From Gammaproteobacteria bacterium (GTDB lineage Bacteria; Pseudomonadota; Gammaproteobacteria; Pseudomonadales; Azotimanducaceae), in NCBI GenBank assembly GCA_028821405.1, contig JAPPGK010000019.1, forward strand, positions 1 to 64,000: a stretch of 64,000 nucleotides of DNA, in the 5' to 3' direction. A program made the translations under genes and the position numbers. This document shows positions 1 through 7,780 of this stretch, in pieces. Within the stretch, counting starts at the first letter, position 1, and the number at the start of each line of letters is the position of its first letter. A model generated the notes under the pieces. It was not told the DNA's origin and ran no database searches. It worked only from the letters and a program-made list of their open reading frames with translations.

Positions 1-248
1 ATCTCGACGTAGCCGCGCTATGCCTTCGATACGCCGCCTCGCGGGGCGACGCTTGCGGACACGCTGACGCGACGTTTGAGGCTTGACGTGACACTAGGCG
101 CGCCGACCTTCTGCCCGGCGTTGACCTTGTGGCACCGCCAAAATACGGAGGAGGACGTCCACGCATCGTCCGGGTGCTCCTTCGGGCGCGATCAAGAACG
201 CCAGCGAGATCAGCGGCTTGGCGATGTGTCGGCGTACAGTCGTGTGCG

Positions 249-278
249 TTACGCTTAAGCTACTGACTCCGCTATACT
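249..278 (+). promoter_or_regulatory. Possible sigma70-type promoter of the Uma2 gene
   Basis: A good -10 hexamer TATACT lies at 273-278. A weak -35, TTACGC, lies at 249-254 with an 18-bp spacer. The site is 47 bp upstream of the chosen start at 325, in the only intergenic space before the island. This is inferred from sequence match alone. Confidence 0.35.
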
Positions 279-312
279 TTTTTGCGTCTCACCTGTCCCT
301 GGGGCAATCCCA

Positions 313-318
313 AAGGAG
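313..318 (+). promoter_or_regulatory. Ribosome binding site deciding the Uma2 start
   Basis: AAGGAG with six bases before ATG 325. It favours ATG 325 over the in-frame TTG at 319, which would directly abut the site. Confidence 0.6.
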
Positions 319-324
319 TTGGAC

Positions 325-1407
325 ATGGCGGAAACTGCATTGTCGGTCGCATCGGGCCGACCCAGCTACGAGACTGCCGATGGTCGGTTCGACGAGGATC
401 GTCTGCGCGAATTCGTCGAGAACTACGACGGCCCGGAAGACCCGGACTACCCGGGCTGCGTCCCCATCCCGATGACGCTCGAGCAGTTCGACAACTACGA
501 GGGCGGCGTCGAGTACTGGAGCCGAGAGCGCGGCACCGCGTTGATCTGCCGCGATGGCTCGCCGGTCCACGAGATCCCGGGCGGCCGGTTGCCGGGCCTC
601 CTCACGCGGGTCGAGATGGAGCGTGGCTCGCCGATCCTATGTTGCGGTGCCTTGAAGATGGTCACCGTGGACGAGGCCGGGCAAACGGTGGAAGGGATGC
701 ACCCGGATCAATCGGTGTACTTGCGCCCTGGCGTGTGGATACCGAGCGGGCGCAGGACCGTCATCGGCCGGGATCCGCGTCCGGACGTGGTCCTCGAAGT
801 CGACAACACGACGGACGTGCGCCGCCACAAGCTTGGGGTCTACGCTCGCTGGGGTTTCCCCGAGGTCTGGGTGGAGACGCCCGACGAGCCGACGCCGAGC
901 CGCCCGCGCCGGGTGGTCCCCGGGCTCACGATCTACGTCCTCGACCGGGGCGACTATCGGATGAGTGCCGAGAGCGTGGCCCTGCCCACCTGGGGGGCGC
1001 ATGAGATTCACGTCGCGCTGAACGAGGCGCCCATATCGGCGTCTATCATCGAGTGCCTGGTGCGAGTCGGTCGGACTCTCGGCGACCGCGACGGCACCGG
1101 GCCGATGGACGACGTACAGATCGCAGGCTACATGCGCCGCTCGCACGACGTTGGCCATAGGACAGGATTCGCGCGCGGCTTGGAGCAAGGCCAGGAAACG
1201 GCACGCCGCGAAGCGCTGGCCTATGCGGCGACCGAGACGTTGCGACTGCGGGGCGTCCCCTTGTCCGAAGACTTCGACCGGCGCATAGCTGCAACGACGA
1301 TCTCGCCGCAGACGTTGCTTAAGGCGGCGCAACTGGGTGCGACCGAGGCCGACTTCTGGGCACGCCTGAGTGGCCGACAACCGGCGATGGACGAGAGCCA
1401 CGCCTGA
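325..1407 (+). CDS. Uma2-family (DUF820) PD-(D/E)XK nuclease-like protein
   Basis: A 360-residue member of the Uma2 family, putative nucleases of the restriction-endonuclease fold with no settled substrate. The core is visible at residues 150-185: PDVVLEVD supplies D154 and E158, followed by RRHKLGVYARWGFPEVWVE with K169, the family's usual D-E-K arrangement. The C-terminal 110 residues (around GFARGLEQGQETARREALAY) are a helical tail often seen in longer Uma2 proteins. The gene heads a run of defence-type genes, and the next gene starts 23 bp downstream. The family is certain from the core. A role in defence or mobile-element biology is inferred from context only. Confidence 0.85.
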   Translation: MAETALSVASGRPSYETADGRFDEDRLREFVENYDGPEDPDYPGCVPIPMTLEQFDNYEGGVEYWSRERGTALICRDGSPVHEIPGGRLPGLLTRVEMERGSPILCCGALKMVTVDEAGQTVEGMHPDQSVYLRPGVWIPSGRRTVIGRDPRPDVVLEVDNTTDVRRHKLGVYARWGFPEVWVETPDEPTPSRPRRVVPGLTIYVLDRGDYRMSAESVALPTWGAHEIHVALNEAPISASIIECLVRVGRTLGDRDGTGPMDDVQIAGYMRRSHDVGHRTGFARGLEQGQETARREALAYAATETLRLRGVPLSEDFDRRIAATTISPQTLLKAAQLGATEADFWARLSGRQPAMDESHA

Positions 1408-1429
1408 GCCTGGCCATCGAGGCCGTCGC

Positions 1430-1786
1430 ATGAGTCGCGCAACAACGAACGATGGAGCAGCAGCCGAGGTCTCGGGTGCGGCGGTCGTCGTCTATGAAGC
1501 CGCCGACGGCGAGGCGAGCGTGGATGTGCGGCTGGAACAGGAGACAGTCTGGCTGACGCAGCGTCAAATGGGTGATGTGTTTCTGACCTCGACCGACAAC
1601 GTGGGTCTCCACCTCAAGAACATCTTCGCTGATGGAGAACTGCAGGAGAAGGCAACTACCGAGGATTTCTCGGTAGTTCAAATGGAGGGCGGACGGCGCG
1701 TGCGTCGGAGGCTACGGCACTACAACCTGGATGCGATCATCTCTCAATCTCTTGGTCGAGCCGAATGTCTGGCGTCAGCCATCTGA
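1430..1786 (+). pseudogene. Truncated RhuM-family gene
   Basis: 118 codons starting with ATG 1430. Residues 30-103 match the conserved N-terminus of RhuM/virulence-associated proteins: VWLTQRQMGDVF, then NVGLHLKNIFADGEL, then HYNLDAIIS. Full-length members run to roughly 300 residues or more and continue straight after this last motif with a VGYRV-type stretch. Here the match ends at about base 1742 and is followed by 13 unrelated residues and a stop. The stop lies inside the following ATPase gene, which starts at 1765. The simplest reading is a deletion that removed the 3' two thirds of rhuM and brought the ATPase gene next to it. A functional short form cannot be excluded. Confidence 0.75.
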
Positions 1787-2829
1787 CCGTCCGAGGCATC
1801 AAGTCGATCGCTTCGCTCGAACCGTTCGAACTCGGATCGCTAAACGTCCTCATCGGGCCCAATGGGGCTGGCAAGTCGAATCTGCTAGACCTCTTCCGCA
1901 TGTTCCGGGCGATGGCCATTGAGCGGCTTCGGTTGTTCGTGGCAAAGGAGGACGGCGCGGAAACGCTGCTCCATCGCGGTCGCAAGCACACGGCCGAGAT
2001 GGAGATTGAACTTGCCTTCCCCGAACTCACCTACCGGGTCGGTATGAAGGCGGCTGGACAGGATCTGGTGCTCACCCATGAAGAGACCAGCCTGGGTTGG
2101 GTCGGAAACGGTCACTACGAGTCGGATCTTGCAGTGGTTGAGAGAACGGATTCCGACCCGTTCGCCCGTTTGCTCCGGGAGGCCATGTCCGAATGGCGCG
2201 TGTACCACTTCCACAACACGTCCATCAATACCGGAATGCGCCAGGCGCAACCGGTTCGGGACAACCTCAAACTGCACGCCGACGGAAGCAATCTCGCGCC
2301 GTTCCTCCGTCACATAAGTGAACGCCACCCGGCAGACTACCGCCGGATTCTCCATACCGTGCGTCTTGCCGCGCCGTTCATCGAGGACTTCCTCTATCGC
2401 GAAGAACCGGGCGAGAGGGTGGATCTGGAATGGCTCGAACGCGGTGTAGAGAACGGCAGAACCTTCGGGCCCCGCCAGCTTTCCGACGGAACGATGCGGT
2501 TCATCTGCCTCGCGACGCTCCTCCTACAACCGGTGCACATGCAGCCATCGACAATACTGATCGACCAGCCGGAACTGGGCATTCATCCTGCAGCAATCAC
2601 GATTCTCGCCGAGTTGCTGACGGCGGCCAGCGAGGCGCGACAGGTGATCGTGGCCACGCAGTCGGCGGATCTGCTCAACGAAATGCGACCTGAGGATGTT
2701 GTCGTCACGGAACGATGCGATGGTGCCTCGGTGTTTCGCCGACTGGACTTGGACCAGTTGGCGGAGTGGCTGAGCGACACCTCGCTCGGCGATCTGTGGA
2801 TGATGAATACATTCGGCGGACGGCCCTGA
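1765..2829 (+). CDS. AAA ATPase of the RecF/OLD-like (AAA_21) type
   Basis: 354 residues. Walker A is GPNGAGKS at residues 31-38. An ABC-like signature (QLSDGTMRF) lies in the C-terminal half, followed by Walker B ILIDQPELGIHP and a switch region VIVATQSADLL. These mark an SMC/RecF-type ATPase. The protein stops soon after the ATPase domain (SLGDLWMMNTFGGRP), which is a normal ending for this subgroup. Close relatives are usually followed by a small Toprim-like partner (DUF4276 type), and none is visible here. The frame overlaps the tail of the truncated rhuM gene by 22 bp. Start ATG 1765 lies just before the first strand of the ATPase fold. A defence role is inferred from the island. Confidence 0.8.
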   Translation: MSGVSHLTVRGIKSIASLEPFELGSLNVLIGPNGAGKSNLLDLFRMFRAMAIERLRLFVAKEDGAETLLHRGRKHTAEMEIELAFPELTYRVGMKAAGQDLVLTHEETSLGWVGNGHYESDLAVVERTDSDPFARLLREAMSEWRVYHFHNTSINTGMRQAQPVRDNLKLHADGSNLAPFLRHISERHPADYRRILHTVRLAAPFIEDFLYREEPGERVDLEWLERGVENGRTFGPRQLSDGTMRFICLATLLLQPVHMQPSTILIDQPELGIHPAAITILAELLTAASEARQVIVATQSADLLNEMRPEDVVVTERCDGASVFRRLDLDQLAEWLSDTSLGDLWMMNTFGGRP

Positions 2830-3072
2830 CGGTGATCGAATTGGTGGAACGCACCGGGATGCTAAGGGCACACGTTCCGACGGTAGCTGCGCTCATCGGT
2901 CGTTGGTCGGGATCCGCGACCCCGCGGCCGCCGGCCCGAATACCAGACGTGACGGCAACGTGGCGTTGATACAGATCGAGGATGCCGACAGCCGGAGAAC
3001 ACGAGAACCGTCCAGGCGGGGGAACGCTACGCTACGCCGAGACCCACTCCATGGAAATGACCCGTAGCCGCA
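2830..3072. other. Gap between convergent ATPase and Mrr genes
   Basis: 243 bp between convergent genes with no supported gene. A plus-strand frame to 2969 reads TVIELVERTGMLRAHVPTV, faintly like the C-terminus of a ketopantoate-reductase-type enzyme, but it has no start of its own and is too short to call. Confidence 0.3.
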
Positions 3073-4131
3073 TCATCCATCGGATTCCTCGGGCACCTTC
3101 ATCCATACCCGTTCCAATGGGAGTTCCGCTTGGATCTCCGCCGGGAGCGACTCGTACGTTCGGTAGACTGCTGCGACGAGATCACCGCTGTCCCAAAGGC
3201 GCACCGTGAAATGGCTCTGCCTCGACTCCTGCAGGACCACCCTGTTGAACCCGCCCCAACACACCAGAAGCCCTTGCTCGGCCTTGAACGACTGCATGGT
3301 CCCTTGTAAACCGCGATAGACGGTTACGTCTGTCGGGCTGGTCTGAGACTTCACCTGCACGCAGAGCCTCGGTGGATCCAACCCGAGCGGTCCTCGGCCG
3401 GCCAGTATGTCCACACCACCGTCTGGACCGGGCGGCGACTGGGTTGTGGTCCACCCTTCAGCGCGAAGTACCGCCTCGACTAGGCCCGTCAGCGCGTGCC
3501 CCGAAAACCGGGTCTGAATCTCGCGGACGATCTGGTCATGCGCCAGCTCGCGAAAGTCAGCCTCCCCGTCGGTCTCTTCCTCTCGCGGCGTCTGAGACTC
3601 GGCTCCGGTTGACGACTTCATTCCGGGGTCCGCCTCCCCTCTAAGCACCGCCTGGACCCGGCCGACGGCGTCGTTGCGGGAGATGTTGCACACGGTCATG
3701 AACGCCCCGAAGGAATACAGCAGGTCTTGGCGGAACTTCGTCCTCGGAATATCCGTCTGCAACCACTCAAGAGGCCGTGTGTGCCGTAGGCTCTCGCCCA
3801 CGTTTTGATAGCGATACGGACCCGTAACGCGACCGATCGCAATCTGCGAGGTCCGCTTCTGGGGCAGGACGATCAAATCCCCGATTTGAATCGAAAATGC
3901 AAAGCTAGAGAGCTGGCGCGCGAGGTTACCCGTGCGGCGGCTCTTGGCATCGGGGGGGTAGCTAGATCTAACCAGTTCCAAGACTGCGTCATAGTCCGTT
4001 AGCCCCTCAAGTGACCCCACCTCGTGAAACCCGACAACCGCCACGTTGTTCTGCAGCGCGTATTCCTCGTCGTCTCCTCTACGACCTCCCCTGACAAGAT
4101 AGACCTTGGTAGATTCGGGATCCGTGCTCAT
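3073..4131 (-). CDS. Mrr-type restriction endonuclease with N-terminal EVE/PUA-like domain
   Basis: 352 residues. The C-terminal half (about 195-340) is an Mrr_cat nuclease: E219, then GPDGGVDILAG with D241, then LCVQVKSQ with Q259 and K261, the D-QxK variant of the PD-(D/E)XK site. The first 110 residues (VYLVRGGRRGDDEEYAL, then GDLIVLPQKRTSQIAIGRVTGPYRY) have the layout of an EVE/PUA-like fold. Such domains read modified bases in modification-dependent restriction enzymes. The expected activity is cleavage of invading DNA, probably modified DNA. No methyltransferase gene lies nearby, which also fits a modification-dependent enzyme. The catalytic domain is certain. The reader domain is an inference from pattern. 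Confidence 0.85.
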   Translation of the reverse strand: MSTDPESTKVYLVRGGRRGDDEEYALQNNVAVVGFHEVGSLEGLTDYDAVLELVRSSYPPDAKSRRTGNLARQLSSFAFSIQIGDLIVLPQKRTSQIAIGRVTGPYRYQNVGESLRHTRPLEWLQTDIPRTKFRQDLLYSFGAFMTVCNISRNDAVGRVQAVLRGEADPGMKSSTGAESQTPREEETDGEADFRELAHDQIVREIQTRFSGHALTGLVEAVLRAEGWTTTQSPPGPDGGVDILAGRGPLGLDPPRLCVQVKSQTSPTDVTVYRGLQGTMQSFKAEQGLLVCWGGFNRVVLQESRQSHFTVRLWDSGDLVAAVYRTYESLPAEIQAELPLERVWMKVPEESDG

Positions 4132-4729
4132 CCGCCGACCTCACGACTAATCGCCTGAGTCTAGGATTGTAAGGCTTCCTTGGGGCTGACTCCTGGTAGC
4201 AGATTCGGAATCCCAGACTGGTTTCCTCGCCCGACGTTTTCGTCTCTGGTCGACTACGCTGCACAGTGGAAGCACCGCGACCAACCGAACTACTCGACGC
4301 GCAGTGATGTCGCAACGGAACGCTGGACGGGCCGCGCCATCGAACTTGCTCGGGCCGGTCGCGGCGGCGCAGACGGCGCACGTCTTGGAAAAGCTGTCCT
4401 GGCGATGGGCGAGACGCCGGTCAACGCCGGTCTGGCGGACCGGAAAGGATGCGCCAGGGGACTTCTGGCCGATCTACGGGAGGGCCGACGAGACCGTGTT
4501 CGCGTTCGCGCCGACGCAACACTTCGACTTCGCCAGGGTACGACCAACACAACTGTGCCCGGGGCCTCGCCTTGGCTGGCACTCAACTACGTCCTGGTCT
4601 GACCGCTTACGGCGGTTCGATGAGAACCGATGAACTGGGATGAAGGGAAGCAGTGCTGTCCCCTTCCGGCGTCACGACATGAATTGTCCGCCACAACCCG
4701 CATCGTCTACGGCGGAATCGCGCAGCCTG
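4132..4729. other. Intergenic stretch in the defence island, no gene supported
   Basis: About 600 bp between mrr (start at 4131) and the end of gajB. Several short frames exist, the longest ending near 4633 on the plus strand, but none has a recognisable fold, a plausible ribosome binding site or a conserved motif. It probably contains the mrr promoter and degenerate island DNA. Confidence 0.4.
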
Positions 4730-5806
4730 CTAGGTTGGGTATACCGGAGCGATACCCCCTGTCGTATGGTTCGGCACGACGACGCCGACGCTCTGTCGCG
4801 CCCGGGTCATCGCCACGTAGATTTTCGACAGTTCCTTCCCGGCATCCGCGAGCTTGCCAGTCAGGCAATACGTCTCCAACGGTCTGTGCGGAAAAATCAA
4901 CGTGCGCTCGAACGTCATCCCCTTCGCTTCGCCGAAGTTGAATGGATTCCCGGGGACGTTTTTCTTTCCGCGATTGTAGCGCAGTGTCTGGGGAGAGAAC
5001 CTGTCCACATAGGTGTCGACATCCCGTTGTCGTACGAGAAATACGCCGTCATGGCCGGTTCGCGCATGGTTTCGCGATATCGTTCCCTCAACATTGGGGA
5101 AGAGTTTGTCCGCCGCATCGCAGATGCCCTGAACGCATCGATAGCTGTGGTTGTGAATTTCAATCGTGACCTTGCCTTCGACTTGCCAGTCCTTAAACTT
5201 GTCGATAATGCGTTCCTTTCTGTAGCGGCTGTTCTTGCGGGACTGGTTGGTCTTGAAGGTCGCTTGTCGATGGTCGCCTACGAGCACCACGTCGATGTCC
5301 GAATCCAGCAGGTTCTCGATCAGGTCGAGGTCATATCCCGCTAGATCCTGTGCTTCGTCGACATAGATGCGATCCACGATTTGTGCTAAACGTTTCACGG
5401 GCTTTCCGCCCGTTTCCCGAATCAGCTTACACGCGAACTTCGAGACCTTGTCGACATAGATATCTCCATGCTGTCCAAAGTAGTGCCGTTGTGTATTCGT
5501 TTCCCTGATCCCACGCGCCGACATCCCGTTTACGAACGCGAGACCGCGCACGCGCCCCGGATAGATGGCGTGTTGATACGGACGGACCATTTGCTGGAGC
5601 AGGAACCCGAACCAAGTTGCGGTTCGCAAATGTGGCGGCACGCAACCGACGATCTCGTTCGCCTTGGACCGCAGCTCGGTTTCCGAGTTGTTAGTGTACG
5701 TAACGAGAGCGGAGCGGACGCCACGCTCGCGCGTCGCCTCTGACACGATCGTCGTCGTCTTACCTGATCCCGCAGAGGCCAGTATGATGCGGTTAACTGA
5801 CGGCAT
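4730..5806 (-). CDS. gajB: GajB: UvrD/Rep-like helicase of a Gabija system
   Basis: 358 residues with superfamily 1 helicase motifs in order: Walker A ASAGSGKTTTIV at the N-terminus, Walker B YVDEAQDLAGYD in the middle, motif III VVLVGDHRQATF, motif V GMTFERTLIF and motif VI KIYVAMTRARQ. In Gabija, GajB associates with the OLD-family GajA, hydrolyses nucleotides and helps trigger the response to phage. Its start overlaps the end of gajA by 14 bp, so the two are cotranscribed and probably translationally coupled. It is shorter than the characterised Bacillus GajB (close to 500 residues), mainly through reduced insertions, while all core motifs are kept. The adjacent OLD gene makes Gabija the best reading. 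Other OLD-helicase pairs are the alternative. Confidence 0.85.
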   Translation of the reverse strand: MPSVNRIILASAGSGKTTTIVSEATRERGVRSALVTYTNNSETELRSKANEIVGCVPPHLRTATWFGFLLQQMVRPYQHAIYPGRVRGLAFVNGMSARGIRETNTQRHYFGQHGDIYVDKVSKFACKLIRETGGKPVKRLAQIVDRIYVDEAQDLAGYDLDLIENLLDSDIDVVLVGDHRQATFKTNQSRKNSRYRKERIIDKFKDWQVEGKVTIEIHNHSYRCVQGICDAADKLFPNVEGTISRNHARTGHDGVFLVRQRDVDTYVDRFSPQTLRYNRGKKNVPGNPFNFGEAKGMTFERTLIFPHRPLETYCLTGKLADAGKELSKIYVAMTRARQSVGVVVPNHTTGGIAPVYPT

Positions 5807-7385
5807 CTTGAATGTATTCGGGTACGGCGAGGTCCCCTGTACTCTCGAAGAGCTTCAGCGCAACATCTGCCTTGTTGGCTGCCATGTGTGCGACTAGAGC
5901 TCCGTCATCTGTGTAATTCGTGCCCAGGATTGAGTTGATCGCCTCACGACCATTCACCGCTACGAGACTGGGTTCCAGGGTTCTCAATCCGGCGTCCCTG
6001 CTGTAGCACACCTTGATGTTCTTGCGGTTCGAATGCTTTGCGTACTTGCCCCTGACCTTCTCCGGATCGCCGTCGTTGTCGGTCACCACCGTGACATCGA
6101 GGTCGAGGAGTACTGCGATGTCGAGGAACCGCTTGAAGGCCAAGGAATTGACGCTGATCACTTCCACTTGGTGTTCCAGAGGCAGCTTACCGTGCATCTG
6201 CTTGTAGGCCCGTTGAACGACCAACTCGTCTGACGGGCCCTCAACGAGAATGGCTCGCCGAGCCAAAACCATACGCAGCGTGTCGTGGCCCGGGAGCTTC
6301 ATGAAGTAGCGCTTGGTGCTGTCCGGAAGATCTCTCAGCCGAACTCCGGTGTTGCCATCGAACATGATCGTCGCGTCGACTCCAAGCTTGTTGAGAACGA
6401 AGCTCGAGTGCGTCGTAAGGATGACCTGCTTGTCGCCGACCCGCTCGCTGATATGAGCTAGGAGACGGTTCAGGTTTCCGGGTGATTGATGGGTCTCCGG
6501 TTCCTCGATCAGCAATAATTCGCAGGCTTCGCTCGCCGCGAGCGCGAGCCTGACCTTAACGGCTGTCTGCTCGCCTTTTCCGACAAGGGTGAGCGGCAGG
6601 TCGTCGAGGTGGGGCGTGACGCTGGTGTCCCAATTCGACCTCGCTGTCATGTCTAGTGCGACGCTCAGATTCCTGTCGCTCACCACTCCCTTCTGCTTTG
6701 CCAGCTCTTTGTTGATCGCGGCGACATTAGCATCGCTCTGAAATACCTCCCGCAGCCGCCGGTAAGACAAGGCGAGGTCAACTTTCTGCATTCTGGTGAG
6801 AAAGTCTCGGGCCAACTCCAGTACGTAGCGGTTGGCGGCGTAGGTATTGGTAAGCGCACTGGGATCGACTAGTGCAGGGCGCAGGGGTTTGGATCTCGGC
6901 GTCAACGTTTGGTCCGCGAAGTTCCGCCAATCGACGTGGTAGAACTCTACTGGTACTGTCCGGATACGCTTGGTGTCCGCGATGTATGCTTGATACTCTT
7001 CCCGAAAGTTCTCGTCTAGTTCGATACGCAGGCGCACTCCGGGACAATCTGCTCTGCAGGAGTTGTTCGTGCCCTTGTGCTCCGCGAGTGCAGGGTCGTT
7101 CGCGAGATAGACCTCGATGTCGATCTCCAGCGGCGATGGTACCGAACCACTCTGGATGCGTTGCACGAACTCTTGAACGATCGACTGATTGAACAAAAAG
7201 GGATGTAATTCATACCCGGCGTCACGGCGGTTCAGTTGCTTTGTAAGCGCGAGATTAATCGCTTCGAGAACCGTCGACTTTCCGGTCTCGTTGTCTCCAA
7301 CGAGAATGTTGACTCCTTTGCCGAATGTGAGGTTCGTCTCCTTCAACCCCTTGAAGTTGCGTACGATCACACGGTCTATCGTCAT
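5793..7385 (-). CDS. gajA: GajA: OLD-family ATPase/Toprim nuclease of a Gabija system
   Basis: 530 residues. N-terminal ABC-type ATPase: Walker A GDNETGKST at residues 30-38, a signature-like LVGKGEQTAVKVRLALA, Walker B LLLIEEPETHQSP and switch VILTTHSSFVL. The C-terminal Toprim domain has AILVEGPSDELVV with the metal-binding Glu and VVTDNDGD with the paired Asp residues. GajA of Bacillus is a nicking endonuclease that acts when nucleotides are depleted during phage replication. The following overlapping helicase gene identifies the pair as Gabija. ATG 7385 immediately precedes the first strand (IDRVIVRNFKGL), typical for the family. It is slightly shorter than the Bacillus protein, but both catalytic modules look complete. 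Confidence 0.88.
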   Translation of the reverse strand: MTIDRVIVRNFKGLKETNLTFGKGVNILVGDNETGKSTVLEAINLALTKQLNRRDAGYELHPFLFNQSIVQEFVQRIQSGSVPSPLEIDIEVYLANDPALAEHKGTNNSCRADCPGVRLRIELDENFREEYQAYIADTKRIRTVPVEFYHVDWRNFADQTLTPRSKPLRPALVDPSALTNTYAANRYVLELARDFLTRMQKVDLALSYRRLREVFQSDANVAAINKELAKQKGVVSDRNLSVALDMTARSNWDTSVTPHLDDLPLTLVGKGEQTAVKVRLALAASEACELLLIEEPETHQSPGNLNRLLAHISERVGDKQVILTTHSSFVLNKLGVDATIMFDGNTGVRLRDLPDSTKRYFMKLPGHDTLRMVLARRAILVEGPSDELVVQRAYKQMHGKLPLEHQVEVISVNSLAFKRFLDIAVLLDLDVTVVTDNDGDPEKVRGKYAKHSNRKNIKVCYSRDAGLRTLEPSLVAVNGREAINSILGTNYTDDGALVAHMAANKADVALKLFESTGDLAVPEYIQDAVS

Positions 7386-7780
7386 GCTATTTTCGACTCA
7401 CCGTCAGATTGCCGCCTGCGTGAACAAACGGGATATCCCGGTTCATGACGTCCATGACGGCGGGTTTGCCAGTCGTTCCGATCATGTCCGGCATGGGGAT
7501 CGTCTACCGTTGCAGAGCCCATTTTTCCGAGGAACCGGCTGCGAATCAAAGCCGGACTTGTGGTGATTATCGCATGGCCAGTGAAGTCGTTCGACCACCG
7601 CGGGAGAGCCGGCCGACGATACGTACCGTTCGCCACGTAGGTGTGCTATCGGCGAGACCGCAGGCCGGGCGCAACATCGTCGTCGTGACATGTTCAGGGC
7701 TACATCGAACAAGACCACAACCCATCAGCCCTCGATTTTCCATCGACATCGACGTCCCTGCGGAGCGAAGCGCGTCTCCG
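7386..7780. other. Upstream region of gajA, no gene
   Basis: 395 bp with no supported gene. It marks the border between the defence island and the lipid-type operon, and contains the palindrome at 7429-7440. Short frames here have no recognisable content. Confidence 0.4.
7429..7440. promoter_or_regulatory. Palindrome upstream of gajA, possible operator
   Basis: A perfect 12-bp palindrome, CGGGATATCCCG, lies 44 bp upstream of the gajA start. It is flanked by TGAAC at 7421 and GTTCA at 7440. It could bind a dimeric regulator of the Gabija operon. No regulator gene lies in the island, so this is only a suggestion. Confidence 0.25.

Larger units (their letters stand above)
1..324. other. No gene recognised at the window start
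   Basis: No open frame in this stretch resembles a protein family I know. The only visible functional signals are a possible promoter near 249-278 and the ribosome binding site of the Uma2 gene at its right end. The left part could be the distal end of a gene that starts outside the window, but no frame supports that. Confidence 0.4.

Noticed and set aside
76-258. Short plus-strand frame at the window start
   Set aside because: No ribosome binding site, no recognised motif and composition like random high-GC sequence.
2715-2969. Possible fragment of a ketopantoate-reductase-like C-terminus
   Set aside because: Only about 20 residues look familiar and the frame overlaps the ATPase gene end. 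Too weak to report as a remnant.
4304-4633. 109-codon frame in the gap between mrr and gajB
   Set aside because: No family match or start signal. It may be decayed island DNA, but nothing supports a gene.
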